From: Oscillospiraceae bacterium
GTDB lineage: Bacteria; Bacillota; Clostridia; Saccharofermentanales; Saccharofermentanaceae
Direction of reading: 5' to 3'
DNA: 13,594 nucleotides
NCBI GenBank assembly: GCA_902767145.1
Contig: CACXGG010000116.1
Coordinates: 1 to 13,594, forward strand
The notes under the pieces are model-generated. The model saw nothing but the letters and a program-made list of their open reading frames with translations, was not told the DNA's origin and did not search any database. A program made the position numbers and the translations under genes. Below are positions 1 through 7,430 of this stretch, in pieces; position 1 is the stretch's first letter; every line of letters starts with the position of its first letter.

Positions 1-889
1 AACCCATGAGCCAGAAGTTCTTTACCACAGCGGTGTTGGGCTCCATGCCCAGTACCCTGTAGATAAAGGAAAGAAGGCCCGTAAGACCTACGTTAAAGTA
101 AACGGAGTAATAACCTACGCTTCCGTGTCCGAAGCCCAGGGCGCTGGTGATGAACTCATAGAGATTGTCCATGAAGGCACCCTTCATAAAGAAGATGGGG
201 ACTATGGTGACGAAAGCGCCTGTAAAGATGGCGATGATCAGCTTTTTGTACTTCTTATCCAGGGGGTACATAAAGAGCATGAACGCCGGGTATATCTTGG
301 TGGCCGCTGCAAGAGATGCAAAGACGGCACCATTGTTCTTTTCGGGATGATATTCCTCATAAAGGGCAAAGAGCATGAAGAATATGATGGTGATCATAAG
401 GTAGTTTCCCCTGTCGATCATGAAGATCGAGGGGGCACTTATGATCAGGGCGGTCATTACCGCGATATTCATGGGGATGTCCTTTTTGCTCCTTCTGAAG
501 CACACGGCAATGACCAGCATGGCGATGACGAAGATCACCACGAGAGCGATAAAGGTAGCCTTTACCTTAGGATCGTAGATGGCATCACCAAGGGGCTCGT
601 GATAGACATCCGGATTGCCTGCCCTGGCGAAAAAATATGCAATGAAAAGTATAAAGGGCGGGTAGTTGGAAAGGCCTGAAAGATAGGGGTTTCTGTCCTT
701 TACCGCCCCGTTGATGGTGGAGAAATCCTTAAAGGCATCCTCTCTGAAGAACAGGAAGCTGCCGTAGGGGTATTCAAGGTGAAGACCGTATCTGCAGATA
801 AGAGAACAGATGATAAATGCCAGATAGACCCCGGCAAATACCGCGAAAAAGAGTATGAGCTTTTTCTTTCTTTCCATCTCACCCTTCAT
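1..889 (-). CDS. GT87-like (DUF2029) polytopic glycosyltransferase, partial
   Basis: The reading frame opens at ATG 889 and stays open to the window edge, giving the first 296 residues; family members are usually about 400 or more, so the C-terminus is outside. The start follows the GT2 stop by three bases and has an AAGGAAG ribosome site inside the GT2 3' end. Residues 11-32, about 77-89, 111-131, 141-158 and 161-176 are hydrophobic membrane segments, with more beyond residue 216. GT87-type marks include an Asp-rich first external loop (DAFKDF, 51-56), NYPPF (75-79), DRGNYL (159-164) and ATKIYP (196-201). Family knowledge: these GT-C enzymes use polyprenyl-phosphate-linked sugars, often mannose, on the outer face of the membrane. 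Lying directly after a polyprenyl-phosphate sugar synthase, it is a good candidate to transfer that enzyme's product to a surface glycan. The acceptor and sugar are unknown. Confidence 0.75.
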   Translation of the reverse strand, partial: MKGEMERKKKLILFFAVFAGVYLAFIICSLICRYGLHLEYPYGSFLFFREDAFKDFSTINGAVKDRNPYLSGLSNYPPFILFIAYFFARAGNPDVYHEPLGDAIYDPKVKATFIALVVIFVIAMLVIAVCFRRSKKDIPMNIAVMTALIISAPSIFMIDRGNYLMITIIFFMLFALYEEYHPEKNNGAVFASLAAATKIYPAFMLFMYPLDKKYKKLIIAIFTGAFVTIVPIFFMKGAFMDNLYEFITSALGFGHGSVGYYSVYFNVGLTGLLSFIYRVLGMEPNTAVVKNFWLMG

Positions 890-892
890 GGT

Positions 893-1852
893 TTAGTCTT
901 CCTTCTTCTCCTCTTCCTCATCAAAATTAAGTCTCTCGGCTTCGATGACCAGAGGCCTGTTCATGATCCTGTCATTGATGTTCAGGATATATTCACCCAG
1001 AAGTCCGATGAAGAACAGCTGGACTGAACCGATGACAAAGAGACCGATGGTAACGGGAGCCATACCTGCAGGGAACTGATCCCACCAGATGAGCTTGAGT
1101 ACAAGATATACAAGAGCGATCAGAAGGCTGATGGCCGAGAAGATCGCTCCTCCTATGGTTGCTATACGAAGACCGATCTTCGTGTAGGAAGTGATGGAGA
1201 GCATAGCCGCATCATAGAGCCTGTAGAAGTTGTTGCTCGTCTTTCCTGCTCTTCTCTGGGGCTGCTCGTAGGGTATCTCTTTTCTCTCGAAGCCCAGCTC
1301 TGCCACGATGCCGCGGAGGAAGGGCTTGGGATCGTTGAGGTCACGGAGCACCTGGATAAAGCTCTTGTCATAAAGACCGGATCCTGTGAAATGCTCGATC
1401 TGCTCCACATCGGAGAACTTCTTGATGAGCTTGTAGTACATGCTCCTGAGGAAGTACATGATCTTGGACTCCTTGCTGGAGGTCTTGATGCCGATGACGA
1501 TCTTATATCCGTTCTCCCACTCCTTTACGTACTTGGGGATGAGCTCCACGGGATCCTGGAAATCGCACACCATGGATATGGTGCAGTCACCTGTGGTCTG
1601 GAGCATTCCGTAGTAAGGTGAATTGAACTGTCCGAAGTTCTTGGCATTGAAGATAGCCTTTATATGCTTGTCCTTCTCGCACATGGCGCGGAGCTTGGGA
1701 CGTGTCAGGTCCTTTGAGTCATTATCTATGAACAATATCTCGTAGTCGTAGCCCGGGAGGTCCTCCGCGAACATCTTCGTCAGGGCTTCCGCCATGGGCT
1801 CAACGTTTAATTCCTCGTTATAGCAGGGTATCAGAACGCTTATCTTCTTCAT
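893..1852 (-). CDS. GT2 polyprenyl-phosphate sugar transferase (GtrB/ArnC/DPM1-like)
   Basis: Predicted to transfer a sugar from a nucleotide donor to undecaprenyl phosphate at the inner face of the membrane. With the start at 1852 it has 319 residues: a GT-A domain beginning KKISVLIPCYNEE, the DFQDP metal/donor motif at 97-101 in place of the usual DADLQDP, GSGLYDK at 157-163, and RRAGKTS at 200-206 before an amphipathic stretch. Two membrane segments follow (about 228-253 and 265-288), then an acidic tail ending in a run of Glu. This two-helix layout is that of GtrB/ArnC/YkcC-type enzymes, not of soluble DPM synthases. A start at 1876 is also open, but 1852 has AAGGAG eight bases upstream and forms an ATGA stop-start overlap with the upstream SDR, so I prefer it. 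Its donor could be UDP-glucose, GDP-mannose or the CDP-sugar made by the genes above it; the sequence does not decide. Confidence 0.88.
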   Translation of the reverse strand: MKKISVLIPCYNEELNVEPMAEALTKMFAEDLPGYDYEILFIDNDSKDLTRPKLRAMCEKDKHIKAIFNAKNFGQFNSPYYGMLQTTGDCTISMVCDFQDPVELIPKYVKEWENGYKIVIGIKTSSKESKIMYFLRSMYYKLIKKFSDVEQIEHFTGSGLYDKSFIQVLRDLNDPKPFLRGIVAELGFERKEIPYEQPQRRAGKTSNNFYRLYDAAMLSITSYTKIGLRIATIGGAIFSAISLLIALVYLVLKLIWWDQFPAGMAPVTIGLFVIGSVQLFFIGLLGEYILNINDRIMNRPLVIEAERLNFDEEEEKKED

Positions 1853-2790
1853 TTCAAATACTCCTTCCTGTACCATTCGACTGTCTCTTTTATTCCTTCT
1901 TCGAAAGAGTACTCCGGGACAAATCCGGTATCCTCTGTAAGTTCACTTATATCGGCACACAGGTACATGACCTGGCCGGGGTAGTAATCCACTTCGCCGA
2001 ATCCGATATCGAGACCCGGGCCGGCTTCATCCCTTATGGCTGTTATATATTCCCTGAGGGGACGCACGCTTCCGGAGCCCACGGGATAGACCTTACCGTC
2101 CACACCCTTTGTGAGAGCCAGGAAAAATGCCCTTGCGGCATCCTTGCAGTAGAGGTAATCCCACATCTGCTCACCCTTGGTGTAGGAAGCCTTCTTTCCT
2201 TCCGCCATGGTCTTTATGCCGCTCATTACCATGGTGTGCATTCCGTCGTAGGCACCGTATGTACTGAGGATCCTGACCCAGACATGCTTCAGGCCCAGCT
2301 TTTTGGCCTCCACCCTGGTCATCTGTCCTGCACAGAGCTTGCCGATGCCGTAGCCGTTCTCGGGGAAACAGGGTGTGTCAGGTGCCAGCTTGATGCCGTC
2401 CTTTACCCTTCCGTATTCAGCCTGGGAACCTGCTCCCATGAAGGCCTTGCATCCGAGTCCTGCCGCGGCCCTTACCGCCTCAACGGAATATCCTACGTTC
2501 TTTATCTGGATATCCATATCATTTCTGGAGTCGCCGTGGGTACCGTCCCAGGCGAAGTGGAAGAAGAGTTCAGCCCCGTCTATACCGGAAGTCCTGAGGA
2601 CTTCGGGAAGGGTGCCTATCTCCTCCATATCAAGTTCCACCACAGTCACGTTTTCGCTGACGGGGACATTTCCTGCCCTGGAAGATCCGGGCCTTATAAC
2701 GGCGATAACATCATAACCCTCCGTTACCAGAAGGTTTGTGAGGGCTATGGCCAGCATTCCCGTTGCGCCTGTAACTACTGCTCTTTTCAC
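1849..2790 (-). CDS. NAD(P)-dependent SDR-family sugar epimerase/reductase
   Basis: An extended short-chain dehydrogenase of 313 residues acting on a nucleotide sugar. The N-terminal Rossmann motif is TGATGMLA (7-14), the likely catalytic Ser lies in GAGSQAEYG (119-127), and the YxxxK pair is Y147/K151 in YGIGK. It begins with GTG at 2790, whose bases overlap the TGA of the ThDP gene (GTGA), with GGAG about 11 bases upstream, so the two are probably translationally coupled. In 3,6-dideoxyhexose pathways an SDR makes the final reduction (RfbJ, RfbS) or, in yersiniose synthesis, reduces the side-chain ketone after the ThDP enzyme has acted (YerF). Direct adjacency to a ThDP enzyme makes the YerF-like role the more attractive one, but this is inference; a C4-ketoreductase or epimerase is equally compatible with the motifs. 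Confidence 0.85.
   Translation of the reverse strand: MKRAVVTGATGMLAIALTNLLVTEGYDVIAVIRPGSSRAGNVPVSENVTVVELDMEEIGTLPEVLRTSGIDGAELFFHFAWDGTHGDSRNDMDIQIKNVGYSVEAVRAAAGLGCKAFMGAGSQAEYGRVKDGIKLAPDTPCFPENGYGIGKLCAGQMTRVEAKKLGLKHVWVRILSTYGAYDGMHTMVMSGIKTMAEGKKASYTKGEQMWDYLYCKDAARAFFLALTKGVDGKVYPVGSGSVRPLREYITAIRDEAGPGLDIGFGEVDYYPGQVMYLCADISELTEDTGFVPEYSFEEGIKETVEWYRKEYLK
1861..1866 (-). promoter_or_regulatory. Ribosome binding site deciding the GT2 start
   Basis: AAGGAG lies eight bases before ATG 1852 and inside the end of the SDR gene. It favours the start at 1852 over the longer frame from 1876, and the ATGA overlap with the SDR stop suggests translational coupling. Confidence 0.75.
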
Positions 2791-4601
2791 TGGGGAACAG
2801 ACTCCTTTATGGCATCGAACTCCTCCCTCTCAAGGAAGGGGAACATATCCTCGATGGGCGGGGATACGATCTTTCCGTCGGGAAGGACCTTTGAGGAGAG
2901 CTTAGGTGAGAATGTCTGCTTGTCGGAAAGGACGACTTCGCACAGGACGGGATCGTTTCCTTCCAGGACCTCCTTTACCTTAGCCTCTATATCTTCACTG
3001 TTATCGATCCTTACATATCTCATCCCGTATGCCCAGGAGAGCTTCTCCAGGTCAGGGAAAGACAGGCCGTTTCCGTCACAGACACCTACCAGCGGGGGCT
3101 GGAAGAGATTTGTCTGGGTCTGTCTTATGGAATGGTATCCGTTGTTATTGAGGATAAATGTCTTAAGGTTCATCCTGTTGTAGATGACTGTCTGCATCTC
3201 CTGGATATTCATCTGGAAGGAGCCGTCACCATCGATACAGATGACCCTCTCCCCTTCTCTTGCCACAGCACATCCGATGGCTGCCGGGAATCCGTATCCC
3301 ATGGCTGCGCAGCCGGAGTTGGTGAAGAGCCTGGTGTTCTTCTTTATGTGCATTCCCTGGAAAGTGACGACACATGCGGAACCGTTACCGCAGATAACGC
3401 TCTCATCCTCAGTGATAGTCTTGCTCATCCTGTCGATAAACACATAGGGATTTACAGGGGACTTGATATCATCATACTCAGGAAGACATGCCGGGAATCT
3501 GGCGTCGATATCCCTGCACCACTTAAGCCATGCATCATGTCTTCCATCGGCCTCATAACCGCTCTTATTGATAGATACGAGCACATCCTTAAGATCTGCA
3601 TTGATCTTCATATCTACTTTAACTGTGGGCTTTTCCAGCTCGGCAGGATCGATGTCCACCACGATCTTGTAGGCATCCTTCGCCCAGGCCTTGTAGTTAT
3701 AGCTGATCATCCTGATGTTCATCCTGCATCCTACTACGAAGATGAGGTCACTGCTCTGGACTACGAAGTTTCCGCCTCTCGTTCCAACAGTTCCCGGTCT
3801 GCCGCAGTAGTAAGGGTTCTCATCGGGCATGAGATCATGGGCATTCCATGCTGTTACCACAGGGATCTTCAGCTTTTCGGCCGCATCGAGAAGATCCTTT
3901 TCTGCTCCTGCCAGCCTTACTGCAGTACCTGCCAGGATAACGGGACGTCTTGCCTCAGAGATCTTCTTCAGGATCTCTTCAGTCTTTGACTCATCGTAGA
4001 CGGGAGACTCCTTGGCCTGAAGCTCCTTCATCTCATCAGAACCTTCAAAGTGCTTAAGCGTATCTTCTTCGACCTTGGCAGCCTGGACATCCAGGGGGAT
4101 ATCCAGCCAGACAGGTCCTTTTCTTCCGTTATTTGCCAGATACCATGCCTTTTCAAGGTGGTACATTATATCGTTTGGTTCAGTCACCATGACCGCATAT
4201 TTTGTCATGCATGAAACGGCATCCACGATAGGGAACTCCTGATCGCCCAGCTGCCTTAAGGGAAGCTCGGGAACAGACCATACTGTGGTCTCTCTCTTGA
4301 CCTGACCTGAAATGACGAACATGGGGATGGAATCAAGATATCCGCCCATTACACCGGTGATGGCATTAGTTCCGCCGGGACCGGATGTAACGCAGCAGCC
4401 TGCGATCTTTCCCGTAAGCCTTGCATAGCCTTCAGCTGCGATGGAGCAGGCCTGCTCATGGTGGTTATAGATACATGTAAGTCCTTCGTGGTGACCAAAG
4501 GCATCGTTTAAGTGCATAGCTCCTCCGCCGGTGACGGTGAACATATGCTTCACACCTTTTGAAACAAGAAAATCTGCGATTATATGTGCAACTTTACGCA
4601 T
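2787..4601 (-). CDS. ThDP-dependent enzyme, acetolactate synthase-like (YerE-type candidate)
   Basis: A full three-domain thiamine diphosphate enzyme of 604 residues. The pyrimidine-binding domain has the catalytic Glu in NHHEQACSIAAEGYAR (E49) and TSGPGGTN at 72-79; the central domain spans roughly 190-350; the pyrophosphate-binding domain has GDG at 458-460 and NNNGY at 485-489, the classical GDG-x24-NN metal/ThDP motif. Translation starts at 4601 with GGGAGG six bases upstream, overlapping the HAD gene by eight bases. No small regulatory subunit gene or other isoleucine/valine gene is nearby, so a housekeeping IlvB role is unlikely. Family knowledge: YerE is an acetolactate synthase relative that decarboxylates pyruvate and adds the two-carbon unit to C4 of CDP-4-keto-3,6-dideoxyglucose. 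Because this gene shares an operon with rfbF, rfbG and rfbH, I infer a similar C-C bond-forming role. Donor specificity is unknown. Confidence 0.85.
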   Translation of the reverse strand: MRKVAHIIADFLVSKGVKHMFTVTGGGAMHLNDAFGHHEGLTCIYNHHEQACSIAAEGYARLTGKIAGCCVTSGPGGTNAITGVMGGYLDSIPMFVISGQVKRETTVWSVPELPLRQLGDQEFPIVDAVSCMTKYAVMVTEPNDIMYHLEKAWYLANNGRKGPVWLDIPLDVQAAKVEEDTLKHFEGSDEMKELQAKESPVYDESKTEEILKKISEARRPVILAGTAVRLAGAEKDLLDAAEKLKIPVVTAWNAHDLMPDENPYYCGRPGTVGTRGGNFVVQSSDLIFVVGCRMNIRMISYNYKAWAKDAYKIVVDIDPAELEKPTVKVDMKINADLKDVLVSINKSGYEADGRHDAWLKWCRDIDARFPACLPEYDDIKSPVNPYVFIDRMSKTITEDESVICGNGSACVVTFQGMHIKKNTRLFTNSGCAAMGYGFPAAIGCAVAREGERVICIDGDGSFQMNIQEMQTVIYNRMNLKTFILNNNGYHSIRQTQTNLFQPPLVGVCDGNGLSFPDLEKLSWAYGMRYVRIDNSEDIEAKVKEVLEGNDPVLCEVVLSDKQTFSPKLSSKVLPDGKIVSPPIEDMFPFLEREEFDAIKESVPQ

Positions 4602-5265
4602 CTTCTTCCTCCCTGAAAAGAGTCATTATATCCAGGGCACGGTCTGCATAGATCACGTGCTCATAGTCATTTATATCTTCGCCTCCGAACTCTCCGAAAC
4701 CGAAGCCGAAGGATACCGCCGCAAAAGAGGTACCGGCCTTTTCCGCTCCCATGGCGTCGTGGGAACTGTCACCCACCATAAGGACCTTCTTCTTGTCCGA
4801 AACGCCGAGTTCCGCGATGCAGAGCTCTATGATGTCGCTCTTTCTGAGCTTGCCCTCATAGTCGGAACCGTAGATGATATCCGTATACCTATCGAAGCCG
4901 AAATGCTTCAGGAGCTTCTCGGCATAGTCCTGCTTCTTATATGTGGCGATGGCTGTAGGGATACCCTCAGCATTAAGTCTTTCGAAGAGCTCATAGATGC
5001 CTTCGTAGGGCTTTGCCAGAAGGAGGTTGTGATTGGCATATCTGTCGCGGAAATATGCGGCTGCCTCCGTATATCCCTTTTCGTCCAGCCCCAGCTTGTC
5101 CCTGAAGGACCATTCGATGGGCGGGCCGATGAACTTTAAGAGCTCACTTTCCGGGAGCATCTCATAGCCGAAGTGTTCGATGGTCTCCTTAACGGAAAGG
5201 AGGATGCCTTCGGAGGTATCAAGGACGGTTCCGTCCACGTCGAAAAGTACAGCCTCAAACATCAT
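4594..5265 (-). CDS. HAD-superfamily hydrolase (phosphoglycolate phosphatase-like)
   Basis: A 223-residue HAD phosphatase with a helical cap between motifs I and II. Motif I is DVDGT with nucleophile D9 and acid/base D11; motif II is the Thr in IATYKK (T108); motif III is K142 in RKSD; motif IV is GDSSHD (D166, D170). The GPP segment at 47-49 is typical of Gph/PpaX-like members. Two ATGs in a row occur at 5265 and 5262; the first overlaps the end of the aldolase gene by 11 bases, and no strong ribosome site separates them. Sitting between an aldolase and a ThDP enzyme, it probably removes phosphate from a small intermediate of the sugar-modifying pathway. House-cleaning hydrolysis of a damaged metabolite is the alternative. 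The substrate cannot be read from the sequence. Confidence 0.88.
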   Translation of the reverse strand: MMFEAVLFDVDGTVLDTSEGILLSVKETIEHFGYEMLPESELLKFIGPPIEWSFRDKLGLDEKGYTEAAAYFRDRYANHNLLLAKPYEGIYELFERLNAEGIPTAIATYKKQDYAEKLLKHFGFDRYTDIIYGSDYEGKLRKSDIIELCIAELGVSDKKKVLMVGDSSHDAMGAEKAGTSFAAVSFGFGFGEFGGEDINDYEHVIYADRALDIMTLFREEEDA

Positions 5266-6853
5266 AGTGGGAATCCGTCACAAAATCGATCTTAAATCCG
5301 TCGGAGAGCTTTTTGAGCTCGCCGATAACATAGTCGTTGAGTTCCGAAGCCTCATTACTTGTGAACTCATACTCCATGTCGGGATTAAAGTAGTTGGGTC
5401 TGTTATCTACAGCATAACCGTCAAATCCTGCGCAGGATACTTCGGTGACACCGATCTTCTTCAGAAGCTTAAGAAGCATCAGGAAGGAGTTGTCGATGAT
5501 CTGGGCATTGAAGTCCAGAAGGTTTGAATATCTGATGGTATAGTCGAAGTCCGTTACGGAGCTCGTTACGTTGGAAGTGGCGATGACCTTGTATGTGTCA
5601 GCGTTCTTGGCAAAGCTGGGAGCCAGCTGTACCTGCCTCTTCTTGTTGGTAACGAAGCAGTAGTCGGGCTTTATCGTCTCGGGGATAAAGTTGATGCTTA
5701 TGATCTCCGGATTATTAGCCATGATGAAGGACTCCACCTTGTCGGCCTCGTTCTTAACGCTTGTACCGGGACCGATGATGAGGATCTTCTTGTCCATAAG
5801 TTCCTCAGAGAGCTTCTTCAGGTCCTCCTCATCATTTACCTCGATCTCCTGATAGTCGGAGTAGAGCTTTTCGATGAGCTTCTCATCATAAAGGAGCTTC
5901 TTGTCTCCCTCCAGCCTCTTGAGGATCTTGTTGATGGCCTTGATGGAAAGGGTCCTCTTGTTCATCAGGTAGCTTACATAGCTGGGATGGCAGTCATTAG
6001 ATGCCGCGATGTAGAAGAAGAGTGAATATCCCCAGGGTGACTGGTGATAGAAGTTCATTACATTTGCATCGGCAGCCTCCAGGATCTGGTAGATGTCATA
6101 ATCCTTTCCGTGCCTGCCGTTAAGGTACATGGCGATAAGTTCCAGAGGGCAGTTTCCTGCGCTCTTTCCCATACCGAAGATGGTACCGTCCACAAGGACA
6201 TTTCTCTCCGTCTTATATGAGAGCATCTCGATGCAGTTTGCATAGCCCAGCTGGAAGTTGTTATGTGCGTGATATCCGAGTTCGATCTCAGGATCGAGCC
6301 CTTCATCCAGCCGTGTCGCATAGTGTAGGAGCGTATCGCTGTTGCACAGTCCGTATGTATCCACCATGGATACGGCAAAAGGCTTCACCTCATTTGCAAG
6401 ACGGATCAGGTCACGGAGCTCGTCGTCGGAATATGATGTGATGGATACGAGCTGGGCAAATACCCTGTATCCCTTCTCCTTGAGCTGGGCGACGAACTTC
6501 AGCGCATCCTCCCTGAGGTGCTTTTTGAAGATGACCCTTATGGTATCGATGCATGTCTCGTTTGCGGGGCAGATCTTATCGATGCCGGCATGGCCGTAGT
6601 CGATCATACCTACTATCCTGGCGTTGCCCTTGTCCAGGTTTCCGAAGGTCTTCGCGATGGACTTAGCGTCCGGGAAGATGGCCCTGTCAGGATCATAAGG
6701 CCTGGCCTCATCGATAAATCCGATCTCTATATAATCCACCTTCGATGCCACAAGGCGCTCGAAGATGCTGACCAGATTGTTTCTTCCGAACTTCCAGTCG
6801 TTAACGTAACCGCCGTCTCTTAATGTACAGTCAAGCAGGCTTATCGTTCTCAT
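5255..6853 (-). CDS. DRE-TIM aldolase with extra C-terminal domain
   Basis: A 532-residue, probably two-domain protein. Residues 1 to about 300 are an HMGL-like (DRE-TIM) barrel: DCTLRDGGY at 8-16 supplies the catalytic Arg12 and metal ligand Asp13, HAHNN at 195-199 supplies two His ligands, and GMGKSAGNCPLEL lies at 227-239. These are the marks of 4-hydroxy-2-oxovalerate aldolase relatives, which make or break the bond between pyruvate and an aldehyde. After a charged linker (about 315-353), residues 354-532 begin KKILIIGPGTS and contain PDYCFVTNKKR, reminiscent of the Rossmann-like MptE/DUF115 fold; that resemblance is my impression only. No acylating aldehyde dehydrogenase or other aromatic-degradation gene is present, so a catabolic role is unlikely. 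GGAGG lies nine bases before the start, inside the end of the GtrA gene. It may supply or consume a 2-oxo acid for the ThDP enzyme two genes on. Confidence 0.82.
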   Translation of the reverse strand: MRTISLLDCTLRDGGYVNDWKFGRNNLVSIFERLVASKVDYIEIGFIDEARPYDPDRAIFPDAKSIAKTFGNLDKGNARIVGMIDYGHAGIDKICPANETCIDTIRVIFKKHLREDALKFVAQLKEKGYRVFAQLVSITSYSDDELRDLIRLANEVKPFAVSMVDTYGLCNSDTLLHYATRLDEGLDPEIELGYHAHNNFQLGYANCIEMLSYKTERNVLVDGTIFGMGKSAGNCPLELIAMYLNGRHGKDYDIYQILEAADANVMNFYHQSPWGYSLFFYIAASNDCHPSYVSYLMNKRTLSIKAINKILKRLEGDKKLLYDEKLIEKLYSDYQEIEVNDEEDLKKLSEELMDKKILIIGPGTSVKNEADKVESFIMANNPEIISINFIPETIKPDYCFVTNKKRQVQLAPSFAKNADTYKVIATSNVTSSVTDFDYTIRYSNLLDFNAQIIDNSFLMLLKLLKKIGVTEVSCAGFDGYAVDNRPNYFNPDMEYEFTSNEASELNDYVIGELKKLSDGFKIDFVTDSHYDV

Positions 6854-7424
6854 TTAAATCTTCCTCCGGTTTCTTGCCTTTCTGTCTGTATGCCCAGAAC
6901 TTGTTCATTACGAAATTGATGGGGATTGTGATCACCATGTTAAGGAAAGGCGCAAGTGATACTGCAAAGTCATATGTATTTCCGAATGTGATGATGCCGA
7001 ATCCGTTGACCCAGTCCATAACAGATCCAAGATGATCCTGGATACTGAGGATGTTGAGCCAGAAGATCAGGAGCATCTCTGTCAGAAAAAGACCTGTGAA
7101 GGAGTAAGAGATATATGTCTTGATGAGTACCTTCCACCAGACTCTCTTCTCACCGCTCTCGTCTTCCTTAAAGACGAACTTGCTCTGCCAGATCCATGCG
7201 TTAAATACGCTGATGATAAATCCCATTATGTTGCCTACATGCTCATTTGTTCCAAGAACGTAATAGCAGAATGTGTAGACACCATATGAAACGAATGTAT
7301 TGACCAGACCTACGATTCCGAACTTGATAGCCTGAAGGATCCATCCGCCTTTTTTCTTGTCTTCCCTGATCTCCTCCGAGATCTCATTATCAGCAGTATT
7401 TGCTGCTTCCATATTAAGTTCCAT
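6831..7424 (-). CDS. GtrA-family membrane protein (probable lipid-linked sugar flippase)
   Basis: A 197-residue protein with four membrane segments (about 33-57, 63-80, 103-125, 153-175). Family marks are KFGIVGLVNT at 34-43, the Asn-Ala-Trp segment NAWIWQSKFVF at 75-85, and the last helix running into NKFWAYR (174-180). It is longer than typical GtrA proteins of about 120-150 residues because of a charged N-terminal tail (1-26), a loop between helices 3 and 4 (about 126-152), and a charged C-terminal tail. GtrA is proposed to flip undecaprenyl-phosphate-linked sugars made by GtrB; a GtrB-like GT2 gene ends this operon. It starts six bases after the rfbH stop without a clear ribosome site, so ATG 7412 (Met5) is a possible alternative start. 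In the aldolase direction its last 23 bases overlap the next gene. Confidence 0.85.
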   Translation of the reverse strand: MELNMEAANTADNEISEEIREDKKKGGWILQAIKFGIVGLVNTFVSYGVYTFCYYVLGTNEHVGNIMGFIISVFNAWIWQSKFVFKEDESGEKRVWWKVLIKTYISYSFTGLFLTEMLLIFWLNILSIQDHLGSVMDWVNGFGIITFGNTYDFAVSLAPFLNMVITIPINFVMNKFWAYRQKGKKPEEDLNENDKPA

Positions 7425-7430
7425 TACAGC

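Noticed and set aside
125..679. 184-codon plus-strand frame near the window start
   Set aside because: It is antisense to the GT87-like gene, which reads open from 889 to the edge with membrane segments and family motifs.
2236..3183. 315-codon plus-strand frame, and the overlapping one at 3132-3989
   Set aside because: Antisense to the SDR and ThDP genes, whose motifs are clear. No family resemblance in the plus-strand products.
2787..4601. Housekeeping acetolactate synthase large subunit (ilvB)
   Set aside because: The ThDP motifs fit, but there is no ilvN, ilvC or ilvD neighbour and the gene is embedded in a CDP-sugar operon with overlapping ends.
5255..6853. Catabolic 4-hydroxy-2-oxovalerate aldolase (DmpG/MhpE)
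   Set aside because: The partner acylating aldehyde dehydrogenase is missing, the C-terminal region differs, and all neighbours are sugar-synthesis genes.
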